From Gemmatimonadota bacterium (lineage in GTDB: Bacteria; Gemmatimonadota; Gemmatimonadetes; Palauibacterales; Palauibacteraceae): a DNA stretch of 64,000 bases. The position numbers were made by a program, and so were the translations under genes. Shown here piece by piece: positions 55,693 through 64,000 of the stretch (within the stretch, counting starts at the first letter, position 1; each line of letters begins with the position of its first letter). The notes under the pieces are model-generated. The model worked only from the letters and a program-made list of their open reading frames with translations, searched no databases and was not told the origin of the DNA. The DNA lies in NCBI GenBank assembly GCA_029262175.1, contig JAJCZV010000005.1, positions 1 to 64,000 on the forward strand. Reading direction: 5' to 3'.

Positions 55693-56631
55693 TTGCTTCG
55701 AAGATCCCTGCTCTTCCTCAGCGAGAGGGAGGGCCTGAAGAACCTGCTGCTCAAGACCCGGCGGGCGCGGTCTCTAGCGGCCCGTTTTGTCGCGGGCGAG
55801 GACCTGGACACAGCGCTCAGCGTCGTAAAGGGTCTCAACGACTCGGGGTTCCGGGTCACACTCGACTACCTCGGAGAGAGTGTGTCGCGTCCGGAGGAAG
55901 CCGCATCGGCCACCGACGCCTACATCGAGAGTCTATCTCGGATCGACGCCAGCGAAGCAAGCTCGACCATCAGCCTCAAGCTCACTCAATTGGGGCTCGA
56001 CATCGATCTAGATCTGTGCACTTCGCACCTCGAACGGATCGTGACCGCGGCCGATGCGTGTGGCTCGTTTGTCCGCATCGACATGGAGGGGTCGAACCAC
56101 ACCGCGGCGATCCTCGAGGTGTTTGGTCGAGTCTCCGCAAGCTCGCGCGCGGTCGGCATCGTCATTCAAAGCTATTTGTTTCGCAGCGAAGAAGACATCA
56201 GCAATCTCATCGCCCGACGGGCCGCGATCCGCTTGTGTAAGGGCGCTTATAGCGAGCCAGCTTCGGTCGCGTACCAGCGCCGCGAGGACGTGGACGCCAA
56301 CTATGTGCACCTGAGCAGGCGCCTCCTCTCGGAGGCTACGGCGACGGAGATGGTGGCTGGGGTTCCGCCGGTCGCGATCGCCACCCACGATGACGCCATG
56401 ATTGAGCAGGCTCGGAGCTTCGCGGACGCCCATGCGGTTCCGGCCGAGGCCTTCGAGTTTCAGATGCTGTATGGGGTCCGGCGCGACGTGCAGGCACAAC
56501 TCGTCAATTCGGGGTACAACGTCCGTGTGTACGTACCTTACGGAACGGAGTGGTACGCGTACTTTATGCGCCGGATGGCGGAACGTCCGGCGAATCTGCT
56601 GTTTGTCGCCCGAGCGGCAGTGGGCGACTGA
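55693..56631 (+). CDS. proline dehydrogenase (monofunctional)
   Basis: A 312-residue FAD enzyme (PutB/FadM type) that oxidises proline to pyrroline-5-carboxylate and passes electrons to quinone. The beta/alpha barrel is recognised by GSFVRIDMEGSN, VIQSYLFRSEEDI, IRLCKGAYSEPASVAY, ATHDDAMIEQA and EFQMLYGVRRD, then VRVYVPYGTEWYAYFMRR. TTG 55693 matches the family N terminus (MLRRSLLFLSE). The P5C dehydrogenase partner is not in this window. Confidence 0.93.
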   Translation: MLRRSLLFLSEREGLKNLLLKTRRARSLAARFVAGEDLDTALSVVKGLNDSGFRVTLDYLGESVSRPEEAASATDAYIESLSRIDASEASSTISLKLTQLGLDIDLDLCTSHLERIVTAADACGSFVRIDMEGSNHTAAILEVFGRVSASSRAVGIVIQSYLFRSEEDISNLIARRAAIRLCKGAYSEPASVAYQRREDVDANYVHLSRRLLSEATATEMVAGVPPVAIATHDDAMIEQARSFADAHAVPAEAFEFQMLYGVRRDVQAQLVNSGYNVRVYVPYGTEWYAYFMRRMAERPANLLFVARAAVGD

Positions 56632-56687
56632 CGTCACGCGAATAACCCGGGCCTCAGCCGGACTGGCCCTGCTCATGGAGAAAAACG

Positions 56688-57293
56688 TTGGCTGAAGATC
56701 AGATGCTCGTTTTTTCGGATGCGGCTCGAGACCAAATCCACGCGTTCATGGCCGAAGACACGTCCGACAGCCTAGCCGTGCGCGTCAGCGTCCAAGGCTC
56801 GAGCCCCATCGCGCCAGAGTATGAAATGGCGCTCATCGAACCGCACGAACGGGAGGCCGACGACCAGACGTTCGAGACCTCTGGGTTCGAGGTCGTCGTC
56901 GATCCCAAGAGCGCCGCGATCCTCGCGGGGACCGAGATCGACTGGGTCGAGTCGCTCCACGGGGCGGGGTTTCGATTCGTCAACCCGAACATCAAGCCGC
57001 TCGGCAGCGCGCCCCTGGAGGGACCGCTGGTCGAGCGCGTAGAGCGTGTGATCGCGGAACGCGTCAACCCGGGCGTCGCCAGCCATGGCGGCACGGTTCA
57101 ACTCGTCGACATCCGTGACAACATCGTCTATGTCACCATGGGCGGGGGATGTCAGGGTTGCGGCATGGCGTCCGTGACGCTCACCCAGGGCATCAAAGAG
57201 ATGATCAAGGAGGCTGCACCTGAGGTCGTCGATGTGCAGGACGTCACCGACCACGCAGCCGGCGCTACGCCCTACTACGCGGCCGACGCGTAG
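56688..57293 (+). CDS. nfuA: NfuA-like Fe-S cluster biogenesis protein
   Basis: A 201-residue carrier that holds a [4Fe-4S] cluster between subunits and delivers it to client enzymes. The N-terminal part is a degenerate A-type domain. The C-terminal NifU-like domain has GGGCQGCGMASVTL with Cys155 and Cys158. TTG 56688 has GGAG 7 nt upstream; ATG 56703 is possible. It ends the fur-pyrE-proDH run, so a Fur-family regulator and an Fe-S gene may share transcription. Confidence 0.9.
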   Translation: MAEDQMLVFSDAARDQIHAFMAEDTSDSLAVRVSVQGSSPIAPEYEMALIEPHEREADDQTFETSGFEVVVDPKSAAILAGTEIDWVESLHGAGFRFVNPNIKPLGSAPLEGPLVERVERVIAERVNPGVASHGGTVQLVDIRDNIVYVTMGGGCQGCGMASVTLTQGIKEMIKEAAPEVVDVQDVTDHAAGATPYYAADA

Positions 57294-57295
57294 TC

Positions 57296-57646
57296 CTATT
57301 TCTTCTTCTTTGGCTTTACGAAGAGGTGGAGCACGGTCGCCACAATCGACATCACCACAGCGCCCAAGATCGCGCTCATGAACGTGTCGAGTTCGAATCC
57401 CGGCGTGAACTGCGCCGCCGCGTAGAACAGCCCGCCGTTTAGGACAAAATAGAAGAGCCCGAGGGTGAGCACCGTGATCGGAAGCGTCACGAACGTCAGG
57501 ATCGGGCGAATGATCGCGTTGATGAGGCCGATCGCGAGCGCCGCCACGAGCAAGTTTTCCAGCCCCCCGACCCGGACGCCCGGGATGATCTGTGCCGTGA
57601 CATAGAGCGCGGCCGCGTTGATCAGCCAGTTGAAGATCAGCTTCAC
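57296..57646 (-). CDS. phage holin family 4 (DUF360-type) membrane protein
   Basis: A 116-residue protein with four hydrophobic helices, and LINAIIRPILTFVTLPITVLT in the middle, a hallmark of the 4-TMS superfamily PF04020. Despite the name these chromosomal proteins are not phage lysis genes, and their function is unclear. The tail is KPKKKK. The gene converges with nfuA, two bases between stops. Confidence 0.85.
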   Translation of the reverse strand: MKLIFNWLINAAALYVTAQIIPGVRVGGLENLLVAALAIGLINAIIRPILTFVTLPITVLTLGLFYFVLNGGLFYAAAQFTPGFELDTFMSAILGAVVMSIVATVLHLFVKPKKKK

Positions 57647-57709
57647 CGAATCACTCCATCGGCACGACCCCTGCCGTCAAGATTCTCGTTCGCGCGTCTC
57701 ACCTGCGAC

Positions 57710-60700
57710 CTAGAAGCCCGGGGTGAGGCTGAGCTGCCATACCCAGTCCTTGTCCGGTCGATCGAACGGGTGGGCAAATGCGAGTTCCCCGATCGCGAAC
57801 CCGAACAAATTCAGCCGCGTGAAGAAACCGGCACTGCTCACCCAGTCTCGCTGGGCAAAGTTGCAGCCGTTCGCATCGGGACAGTTCGGGTCACCATCCG
57901 AACTCCAGGCTTTACCCACATCGTAGAATGCGCCGATCTCGATCGGCGGCACGCCGGGCGCACGAACGACGCCGATCCCGCCGATCAACGGGAGTCGGAG
58001 CTCGATGTTGGCCACTGCGATTCGACTACCGATCAGCTGCTCGAATACGGGGCAATTGAAGACTCCGGACGCGGCGCCGGGGCTCGTGCATTCCTCGACG
58101 CGGAACGACCCATCCGTGTAGCCGCGCACAAGCGACGGCTGTCCTAGGAACAGTCGACCCAAACGACCGTCGTTCGCATCGCCCCCCCAACGACCGAAGT
58201 GGAGCGCCCGGGCACCGAGGGTAAAGGGCGCCGCGCGGAAATAGCGCCGCACGTCGCCGATCAACGTAAGGAAGTTCAAGCTCCCGGTGGACGGCGCGAC
58301 TTCGAGGCGGTAGCGCTGTCCCCAAATCGGGCTCGTGCCGCCAAAGATCGACGTGTCGTAGACCAGCGCCGCGCTGACGTTGGCCAGGTACAACGACGCG
58401 GGCGCGCACCCGTTGAAGAACAGGGTGTTCGTCTCGCAGTCGGGCAGACTCGTCTTGTTGTCGATCACGAGCTGACCGGTGATTTGGTTGAACCCGAACT
58501 CCTCGATCTCCGCCGCAAAGTCGACCTGGCTCACGGAGCCCGAGAACTCGATCCGAGAGTTTCGATTGAACGGATACGCCAAGATCCCCGTGAGCTGCCG
58601 GTTGATCTCGAAGAATCGGAGTTCCTGGAACAGGTTGATCGGAGTCCCGTCCTCCAGCTGCCCTTGTTGGAATCCGAACTGCCGCGTAACGCGCGGGACT
58701 TGGCCTCCCAGCAGCGCCCAATTCCAGCGCGACGAGAGGTTCTCGTAGCCCGCGAGCGCGGCCGTGCCCTGGATGACGTTTCCAAAGGTGGTATTGACCT
58801 GGAGAAGCGTCTGGAGCGTCCGGTTTCCTAGAAGATCGGAGAAGAACAGGCTTGCGCCGCCGGCGAAGAAGACGCCGAAGTCACTGGCGCCGAAAGCGAG
58901 CGTGGGCTGCGAAATGAAGTCGAGCCCGAGCGAAGAACGGTAGTCGTCATCCTCGAACGTGATCGGGTCTGCAAGACCCAACCGCGGGTTCGCGAGCAGC
59001 TCCGCATGCGTCGTGGAGAGGCGTTCGCGAGGCGGGATGATCGAAGCGTCCACTTCAACGAGCATGTCGGGCGCCGGCTCGCCGGCGAGGATCTGCGGAT
59101 CATCGATCACGTAGATCTCATAGCTGAACGGACCGCCCTTATTGACGCTAAAGGCGACCTCGCCCGTCTGACGGGCGACCGAGATGGCGGGACTGATACC
59201 ACTGAGACCGCTAACTCCCGTCCAAAGATCGGTCACGAGGTACGGCTCGCGCGACTCCATGTCGAGGCGATACAGGTTCGAGATGCCGTCATGATCGGAG
59301 ACGAAGTAGAGGCTCCTCCCGTCCGGCGACCATGCAGGATTGAAGTTCCGCATTTGGTCGTCGAAGTTCGGAAGCTCCTGGATCTCTCCAGACTCCATGT
59401 CGTACAGGGCGATCTGATACGGTCCTGCAACCAGCACTTCGAGGTCCGAAGTAAAACGGTCGGTCGTGAACGCGATATACCTTCCGTCGGGCGACCAGGA
59501 GGGCTGCAGGTCCGCGTACTGGTCCGCCGTCAATCGAGTGAGTTCCTCTGTGGTGAGATCGAGAACGAAGAGGTCGGTGAACCCGTTGCGATGCCCGGTA
59601 AACGCGATTCGATTCCCGTCGGGCGACCAGGTGGGGGTATACGCTTCGCCGACACCATCGAGCTTCACCTCGCGAGCGATTCCGCCTTGCTCGATGTCCA
59701 ACACGCTGATGATCGGTTCGCCGCGGTTGATGCCTGCGACGGCGAAGTAGCGACCATCGGGGTGCCATTCGCCGGCCGAGTTCACGAACTGCAGGCTCTC
59801 GAAGTGAGGATCGACCGCGTTGTTCGTCAGCCGGCGCTTCACCTCACCGGTGTGCGCGTCGGCCACGAACATCTCGATGGCGAACAGATCGCGCTGCGAG
59901 AGATACACCAGGTCGTTGCCGTCCGGGCTGATCGCCGGACCCAGGTTTAGAAAGCCTTCCTCGTCCGGTTCGTAGATGACTCGACGGCCGTACTCATCCG
60001 GAGAGTGGGTCTGCGCTCGCGCCTCCTCGAAGTACGTTCTGAGTTCATTGCCCCAGCGTTCCGACAACTCGTTGAGCGGAACCTCCAGGACGGCCTCGAG
60101 GGCCCCATAGGGATTCCCCGTCCGCCCGGCGAGATTGAGGATCCGGCCCAGTTTGTCGTCGCCAAACGTCCCCCCGATATAGGACCAGAAGGCGTGGCCG
60201 TACCGGTAGGGAAAGAACTTTCGATTTTGCAGATCGGGAATCGTGGGGAACCCATCCTCGAGATCCAGCGCGTCCCGCATCCACATCGTCGTAAAGGGGT
60301 CGACTGGCCCGATCGACAGGTATTCGGCCATCCCCTCGATGAACCAAAGCGGGAGGCGAATGGCGCCCGGGATGTCCAACCCCGGCCCACCTGTGCCCTG
60401 CCCCGTCATGTCGAACTGAAAGGCGTGCGTCAACTCGTGGCCGAGAAGATGGTCGGTCTCGGCCATCGAGATCATCATCGGCATGACGAGTCGGCGCTTC
60501 AGGATCTCGGTAAAGCCCTGTGTCCCCTCGTCCGTGAACCCGGCCGTCGTGTTCGTCTGCTCGAAGTCCGAGTGATCGGCATAGAGTATGATCGGTTGTC
60601 GCTGGCGGAGCTCGTGCCCGAGGACGCGCGACAGCCGTGCGTACCAGCGCTCGGCCTGGCGTCCCAAGATCCGGGCCGCCTCCGCTTCCTCTTCGTAGTA

Positions 60701-60868
60701 ATAGATGTCGAAGTGTTCGGTCTTGATGACTTTGAAATCGAACGACTTGTAGACGACCTTGTTACGGCCGAAGTAGCGACCCGCTTGCGCTTCTAGAGTC
60801 TCGGCGGCCGGCCCCGCGAACACGGCGAGGGCGGCGAGTGCGCCGAGCGTTAACCTTCTCCCAACCAT
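57710..60868 (-). CDS. outer-membrane metallopeptidase / beta-propeller / beta-barrel fusion
   Basis: A 1052-residue three-part protein with signal peptide. Residues about 40-300 hold a gluzincin-type zinc peptidase domain (peptidase MA-like): HELTH at 144-148 and WFIEGMAEY with the probable third ligand Glu178. Residues about 310-600 carry PD40/TolB-like propeller repeats (PTWSPDGNRIAF, PSWSPDGRYIAF, PAWSPDGRSLYF). Residues about 650-1052 look like an Omp85/D15-type barrel, rich in alternating strands and ending in phenylalanine (WQLSLTPGF). It is probably anchored in the outer membrane with the peptidase on one side. GGAGG precedes the ATG by about 7 nt. Substrate is unknown. Confidence 0.85.
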   Translation of the reverse strand: MVGRRLTLGALAALAVFAGPAAETLEAQAGRYFGRNKVVYKSFDFKVIKTEHFDIYYYEEEAEAARILGRQAERWYARLSRVLGHELRQRQPIILYADHSDFEQTNTTAGFTDEGTQGFTEILKRRLVMPMMISMAETDHLLGHELTHAFQFDMTGQGTGGPGLDIPGAIRLPLWFIEGMAEYLSIGPVDPFTTMWMRDALDLEDGFPTIPDLQNRKFFPYRYGHAFWSYIGGTFGDDKLGRILNLAGRTGNPYGALEAVLEVPLNELSERWGNELRTYFEEARAQTHSPDEYGRRVIYEPDEEGFLNLGPAISPDGNDLVYLSQRDLFAIEMFVADAHTGEVKRRLTNNAVDPHFESLQFVNSAGEWHPDGRYFAVAGINRGEPIISVLDIEQGGIAREVKLDGVGEAYTPTWSPDGNRIAFTGHRNGFTDLFVLDLTTEELTRLTADQYADLQPSWSPDGRYIAFTTDRFTSDLEVLVAGPYQIALYDMESGEIQELPNFDDQMRNFNPAWSPDGRSLYFVSDHDGISNLYRLDMESREPYLVTDLWTGVSGLSGISPAISVARQTGEVAFSVNKGGPFSYEIYVIDDPQILAGEPAPDMLVEVDASIIPPRERLSTTHAELLANPRLGLADPITFEDDDYRSSLGLDFISQPTLAFGASDFGVFFAGGASLFFSDLLGNRTLQTLLQVNTTFGNVIQGTAALAGYENLSSRWNWALLGGQVPRVTRQFGFQQGQLEDGTPINLFQELRFFEINRQLTGILAYPFNRNSRIEFSGSVSQVDFAAEIEEFGFNQITGQLVIDNKTSLPDCETNTLFFNGCAPASLYLANVSAALVYDTSIFGGTSPIWGQRYRLEVAPSTGSLNFLTLIGDVRRYFRAAPFTLGARALHFGRWGGDANDGRLGRLFLGQPSLVRGYTDGSFRVEECTSPGAASGVFNCPVFEQLIGSRIAVANIELRLPLIGGIGVVRAPGVPPIEIGAFYDVGKAWSSDGDPNCPDANGCNFAQRDWVSSAGFFTRLNLFGFAIGELAFAHPFDRPDKDWVWQLSLTPGF

Positions 60869-61168
60869 TCACACCTCCAAAAAGCGGCTGTCTCGAGATG
60901 CCAGATCGACGACGTGTGTCGGGCATCTGCGCCGGGCGAGTCATCCAAGCGGGGGGCCGAAAAAGCTACCTGCGCTCCCCTGCCGACGCCACGCGCTTCC
61001 GAGAACTCTGCGATCGTTCCTCTCTAAAGCCTCTGAGCCGGGCGCCGGTTCCGACCTCCGTCCCGAGTTGAACGCCTCAGGAACGGCTTTCGGGACTGCA
61101 TCGATCGCCAGACGAAAAGCTTTGGAACGCGGGTACTAACCCTCTTCACGACGCGGCCCTGCGTGGCG
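60869..61168. other. 300-bp intergenic region without a gene
   Basis: Lies between the start of the fusion protein gene and the stop of rlpA, both on the minus strand, so it should hold the promoter of the former. A hairpin with GATGCC/GGCATC arms (60898-60903 and 60924-60929) is enlarged by an inner CGAC/GTCG pair. No open frame of convincing codon use, T-tract or known RNA was seen. Confidence 0.5.
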
Positions 61169-61789
61169 TCACATCGCGCAGCGCCGAACGAAGCCCTCTA
61201 GGGTCTCAATGGCGCGATTCGCGCTGGCTTCCTCCTCGAACGGGCCCACCAAGACGCGATACCACTGGCCTTCGCGCTCGATGCGCGCCGCGAAGCCCGC
61301 TTGGCGGGCCTCCGCGACCCGAGTCTCCGCAGGCTGCCGGTTGCGGAACGAGGCGATCTGGACGTCGACGCATCCACCCCTCACCGACACGATATCGCCA
61401 CCAGCTTTCAGGATCGTGATGCGGATGCGGGCCGTTCCGGGACCAATCATCCCGAGCGCGCGGGCGCCTGCGCGCGAAACATCCAGGATTCGGTCCTTGG
61501 CGAACGGACCCCGATCGTTGACCGTCAGCTCCACGCTGCGATCGTTGTCTCGATTGTTCACCAAGATCACGGTCCCAAAGGGCAGCGACTGGTGGGCGGC
61601 GGTCATCTTGTCCATGTCGTAGACTTCGCCGGAGGCGGTGCGGCGTCCGTGGAACGGATCACCGTACCAAGACGAGACGCCGGTTTGGGTCCAGCCCACG
61701 TCGTAGGGTCCTAGATCGACGGGTGTCGTCACGATCGGCGCGCGGGCGACACAGCCCGCCAGCGTCGCCGCTAAGCCGAGGGCAAAGAT
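61169..61789 (-). CDS. rlpA: RlpA-family lipoprotein with SPOR domain, start codon unclear
   Basis: Septal-ring lytic transglycosylase-type lipoprotein. A lipobox (LGLAATLAGC) is followed by a double-psi beta-barrel (GVSSWYGDPFHGRRTASGE to NDRGPFAKDRILDVSRAGA, with the catalytic-type Asp) and a C-terminal SPOR domain for septal peptidoglycan binding (CVDVQIASFRNRQPAE). No ATG, GTG or TTG in this frame lies just before the signal peptide. ATC 61789 would fit, GTG 61732 would remove the signal, and GTG 61912 would overlap ndh by 120 bp. A frameshift or sequencing error is possible. Confidence 0.8.
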   Translation of the reverse strand: MFALGLAATLAGCVARAPIVTTPVDLGPYDVGWTQTGVSSWYGDPFHGRRTASGEVYDMDKMTAAHQSLPFGTVILVNNRDNDRSVELTVNDRGPFAKDRILDVSRAGARALGMIGPGTARIRITILKAGGDIVSVRGGCVDVQIASFRNRQPAETRVAEARQAGFAARIEREGQWYRVLVGPFEEEASANRAIETLEGFVRRCAM

Positions 61790-61792
61790 TCG

Positions 61793-63097
61793 TTGAGCGA
61801 ACCGAGACCGAAGGTCCTGATTCTGGGGGCGGGGTTTGGCGGGCTTTGGACGGCGCGGGCCCTTCGTCGTTTCGACGCCGACATCACCCTTCTCGACCGC
61901 AACAACTTCCACACGTTCCTCCCGCTTCTGTACCAAGTCGGCGCCGCCGAACTCGAGCCTTTTGCCATCGCACGCCCCGTGCGAACCATCACGCGAGGAC
62001 AGGACAATCTGCATTTTTTGAACGCTGATGCGCTCCGCCTGGATCTGGAGAAGAAACTCGTCTACACCTCGCACGGTGTCCACGCATACGATTTTCTGGT
62101 CGTGGCGCTCGGCACGGTGGCCTGGGATTTCGGCACCCCGGGCGCTCGTGACCACGCCTTTCCCCTCAAGACCCTCGAGGACGGAATCGCTCTGCGAAGC
62201 CACGTTCTGTCCCGGTTCGAAACCGCGCTGCATGAGCCAGCTGCCGAGAAACGGGCAAGCCTCCTGCGCTTCGTGGTCGTGGGCGGGGGTCCGACAGGCG
62301 TCGAGTACGCGGGCGCTTTGTCGGAACTGGTGCGCGGGCCGCTCGAGCGCGACTACCCCGCGTTGGCCGGCGAGGCTTCGATCGTTCTGCTCGAGGCGGG
62401 CGACCGTTTGCTCACGGCCATGTCCTCGCGGCTCAGCGCGTATGCGCGTCGAAGGCTGGAAAAGATGGGGGTGGAGATCCGTCTGGGGGCCCGGGTGACG
62501 GCGGTATGGGAAGACGGCGTACAACTCCTCGAGCCGGCCCGCGAGGGCGGATCGCCGGACCACCGCCTCGGAGCTACGACCGTGGCCTGGACAGCGGGCG
62601 TTCAAGGTCCGCCCGTGGTTCGATCCTGGGGTCTGCCGGTGACCCCTGGGGGGCGGGTCCGGGTTTCGGGCACCCTTCAGGTGGAGGATCGGCCCGAGGT
62701 ATTCATCGTCGGCGACCTCGCTCAGATGCCTGAGGGCCAGGATCTACCCATGCTCGCTCAAGTCGCGATGCAGGGAGGGCGACACACGGCCCGAGCGATC
62801 GAGGCCATCCATGCGGGGCGTTCCCCCAGGGCCTTCCGATACCGCGATAAGGGGTTGTTGGCCGTCATTGGCCGAAATTCGGCCGCCGCGCGGGTCGCGG
62901 GCAGAGACTTCACAGGGCTTCCTGCGTGGTGGCTCTGGCTGCTCATCCACATCGTGTATCTGATCGGATTCAGAAACCGGTTCGCGGTGCTACTCAACTG
63001 GGCCTGGGACTATCTCTTCTTCGAGCGCGTCGCGCGGATCCTCCTGCCCTTCAGGCGGCAGGCACCGGCGTGGCCGGCGGAGACGTCGGACTCATAG
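61793..63097 (+). CDS. ndh: type II NADH dehydrogenase (NDH-2)
   Basis: A 434-residue single-subunit flavoenzyme passing electrons from NADH to quinone without pumping protons. The FAD-binding fold opens KVLILGAGFGGLWTARALRR, NDH-2 marks include NNFHTFLPLLYQVG and the second dinucleotide site VVGGGPTGVEYAGAL. FIVGDLAQMP closes the FAD site, and a C-terminal amphipathic membrane anchor (WLWLLIHIVYLIGFRNR) follows. TTG 61793 is the only start after an in-frame TAA at 61772. The promoter must overlap the divergent rlpA start. Confidence 0.93.
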   Translation: MSEPRPKVLILGAGFGGLWTARALRRFDADITLLDRNNFHTFLPLLYQVGAAELEPFAIARPVRTITRGQDNLHFLNADALRLDLEKKLVYTSHGVHAYDFLVVALGTVAWDFGTPGARDHAFPLKTLEDGIALRSHVLSRFETALHEPAAEKRASLLRFVVVGGGPTGVEYAGALSELVRGPLERDYPALAGEASIVLLEAGDRLLTAMSSRLSAYARRRLEKMGVEIRLGARVTAVWEDGVQLLEPAREGGSPDHRLGATTVAWTAGVQGPPVVRSWGLPVTPGGRVRVSGTLQVEDRPEVFIVGDLAQMPEGQDLPMLAQVAMQGGRHTARAIEAIHAGRSPRAFRYRDKGLLAVIGRNSAAARVAGRDFTGLPAWWLWLLIHIVYLIGFRNRFAVLLNWAWDYLFFERVARILLPFRRQAPAWPAETSDS

Positions 63098-64000
63098 CCC
63101 TCCATCCTCCCAAGGTCCCCAGATCGCCAGCGTGTAGCCGAGGTTCCCGGGCCCGCGGGCGAACAGATCGCCCTGGATGTTAACGAATAGATATCGGCCA
63201 TCCGGGCTGAAGCAGGGGCCAGCGAACTCACGTTGATTGAGCGTGTTTTGCGCAAACGGGAAGATTTCTCCGGCCGGCGACATGCCGTGCAGGTGCGAGA
63301 TGCCCGAATTGTCCTCACAGATGAGAAGACCGCCGCGAGGGCTCACGGCCAGATTGTCGGGGGCGTTGAGGACGTCCTCGGATGGAGATTCGAACACGAG
63401 GACCAGGGACTCGCTCCCGGGCACATATCGCCACACTTGGCCGAGCTGGGCATCTCCCCCATTGGTGGCGTCGAAGTAGATGCTCTCGTCGGCGTAGAAA
63501 CAGCCTTCCAAACGCGAGAACCTGGCTCCCCCGGCCTCGAACCCTTGTTGGAATACGGCGGAAACGTCTCTCTCCGCCTCCTGCGGGTCGGGATCCGGGA
63601 TCGCCACCCACTCGACGTCCATCCAGACGCCGGGCTCCCGACCCGTCCGCAGATCGATCTGGGGCTGGCCCACGACGGCGAGCATCTCGAGCGTCCCGCC
63701 CTCGGAGAGGACTTGGCGAGTGTCAGGACGAAAGCGATAGAAGCCAGACCGCCGATTCGTGTCCTCCGTCTCGTAGACGAACCCAGTCGCAGGGTCGACG
63801 GCCACGGCCTCGTGTGTAAACCGGCCCATGTCTTTCAGCGGCACGGCACGGGTCGGGCCGTCGGCGTCGGCGGGCACCTCGAAGATGTAGCCGTGCGGCA
63901 CCGACCAGCCTTTGGACAGACCCTGATTTGTCTCCTCGCAGGTCAACCACGAGCGCCACGGCGTGATTCCCCCCGCGCAGTTGATGATGGTCCCGCCGAG
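63092..64000 (-). CDS. PhoX-like alkaline phosphatase (DUF839), 5' end missing
   Basis: The C-terminal ~300 residues of a PhoX-type phosphatase, running off the window edge. The frame is open to base 64000 and includes GGTIINCAGGITPWRSWL with the conserved cysteine, TCEETN, and GRFTHEAVAVDPATGFVYETED. PhoX uses Ca2+ and an Fe3+ pair to release phosphate from many esters in the periplasm. Later marks are FYADESIYFDATNGG, NLAVSPRGGLLICEDNSG and FAGPCFSPDGRYLFVN. The Tat signal expected in this family would be upstream. It converges with ndh, overlapping by 6 nt. Confidence 0.92.
   Translation of the reverse strand, partial: LGGTIINCAGGITPWRSWLTCEETNQGLSKGWSVPHGYIFEVPADADGPTRAVPLKDMGRFTHEAVAVDPATGFVYETEDTNRRSGFYRFRPDTRQVLSEGGTLEMLAVVGQPQIDLRTGREPGVWMDVEWVAIPDPDPQEAERDVSAVFQQGFEAGGARFSRLEGCFYADESIYFDATNGGDAQLGQVWRYVPGSESLVLVFESPSEDVLNAPDNLAVSPRGGLLICEDNSGISHLHGMSPAGEIFPFAQNTLNQREFAGPCFSPDGRYLFVNIQGDLFARGPGNLGYTLAIWGPWEDGGL

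Noticed and set aside
61790..62605. Upstream extension of rlpA to ATG 62605 (478 residues)
   Set aside because: It would run antisense through the N-terminal half of ndh; the added sequence has no features, and the lipobox lies at the proper position for a start near 61789.

Overview
The window is about 64 kb of high-GC, densely packed bacterial chromosome. It carries housekeeping and envelope genes, with no prophage, CRISPR array, rRNA or recognisable tRNA. A Kdo transferase gene (lipid A core), many lipoprotein and Sec signal peptides, an outer-membrane beta-barrel protein and two large S9 peptidases point to a diderm heterotroph that degrades peptides. The overall repertoire (paired S9 peptidases, DUF1080, a peptidase-propeller-barrel surface protein, a GldA/GldFG/DUF4340 ABC cluster) fits Gemmatimonadota or a nearby phylum. 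That assignment is an inference from gene content, not from a marker tree.

Layout. 1-780 is the 3' part of an RpoD-like sigma factor, followed by a hairpin terminator. 985-3969 (+) is a short secreted cluster: lipoprotein, M20 peptidase, creatininase-family hydrolase. 3971-10962 (-) reads as one unit: gyrA, threonine-dehydratase-like enzyme, HAD phosphatase, tail-anchored unknown, DsbA-like thioredoxin and VKOR. The last two form a disulfide-forming pair. 11162-15102 (-) is uvrA followed by a translationally coupled GT2 glycosyltransferase with an added Rossmann-like domain. 15206-21675 holds an MsbA-like exporter, Kdo transferase, an orphan D12-class adenine methyltransferase, an aminopeptidase-like lipoprotein, a YggX-like protein with extra cysteines, and a YdcZ transporter. 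A 173-bp element with 24-bp perfect terminal inverted repeats (21688-21860) sits between that transporter and leuS.

21857-32072 carries leuS, DoxX, a V4R-like protein, a CDF metal exporter, acetyl-CoA synthetase, an MFS carrier, a DUF1080 lipoprotein and a stand-alone 5'-3' exonuclease. 32069-39186 has a beta-lactamase-fold hydrolase, an ArsR/SRPBCC pair with a palindromic operator touching the regulator's start codon, a divergent PhoD-like phosphatase with an unknown partner, and an S9 peptidase. 39359-43004 is a three-gene sugar or polyol catabolic operon (MFS, Gfo/Idh/MocA, xylose-isomerase-like TIM barrel). 43024-47242 encodes a GT-C membrane glycosyltransferase and a second S9 peptidase. 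47456-51563 is the GldA / GldF-GldG fusion / DUF4340 cluster. 51593-57646 holds fumC, a DUF192 lipoprotein, an unknown gene behind a hairpin-rich leader, the run fur-pyrE-proline dehydrogenase-nfuA (the last three with TTG starts) and a small membrane protein. 57710-64000 ends with a 1052-residue metallopeptidase-propeller-barrel fusion, rlpA (no normal start codon), NDH-2 and a partial PhoX phosphatase.

Genes are packed tightly. Same-strand neighbours often overlap as ATGA, GTGA or TGATG, and five convergent pairs overlap by 4-6 nt at their stop codons. The strongest candidates for new biology are the inverted-repeat element, the peptidase/propeller/barrel fusion, the ArsR-operator/PhoD region with its unknown partner, the four-cysteine YggX variant, and the uncharacterised tail-anchored and V4R-like proteins.
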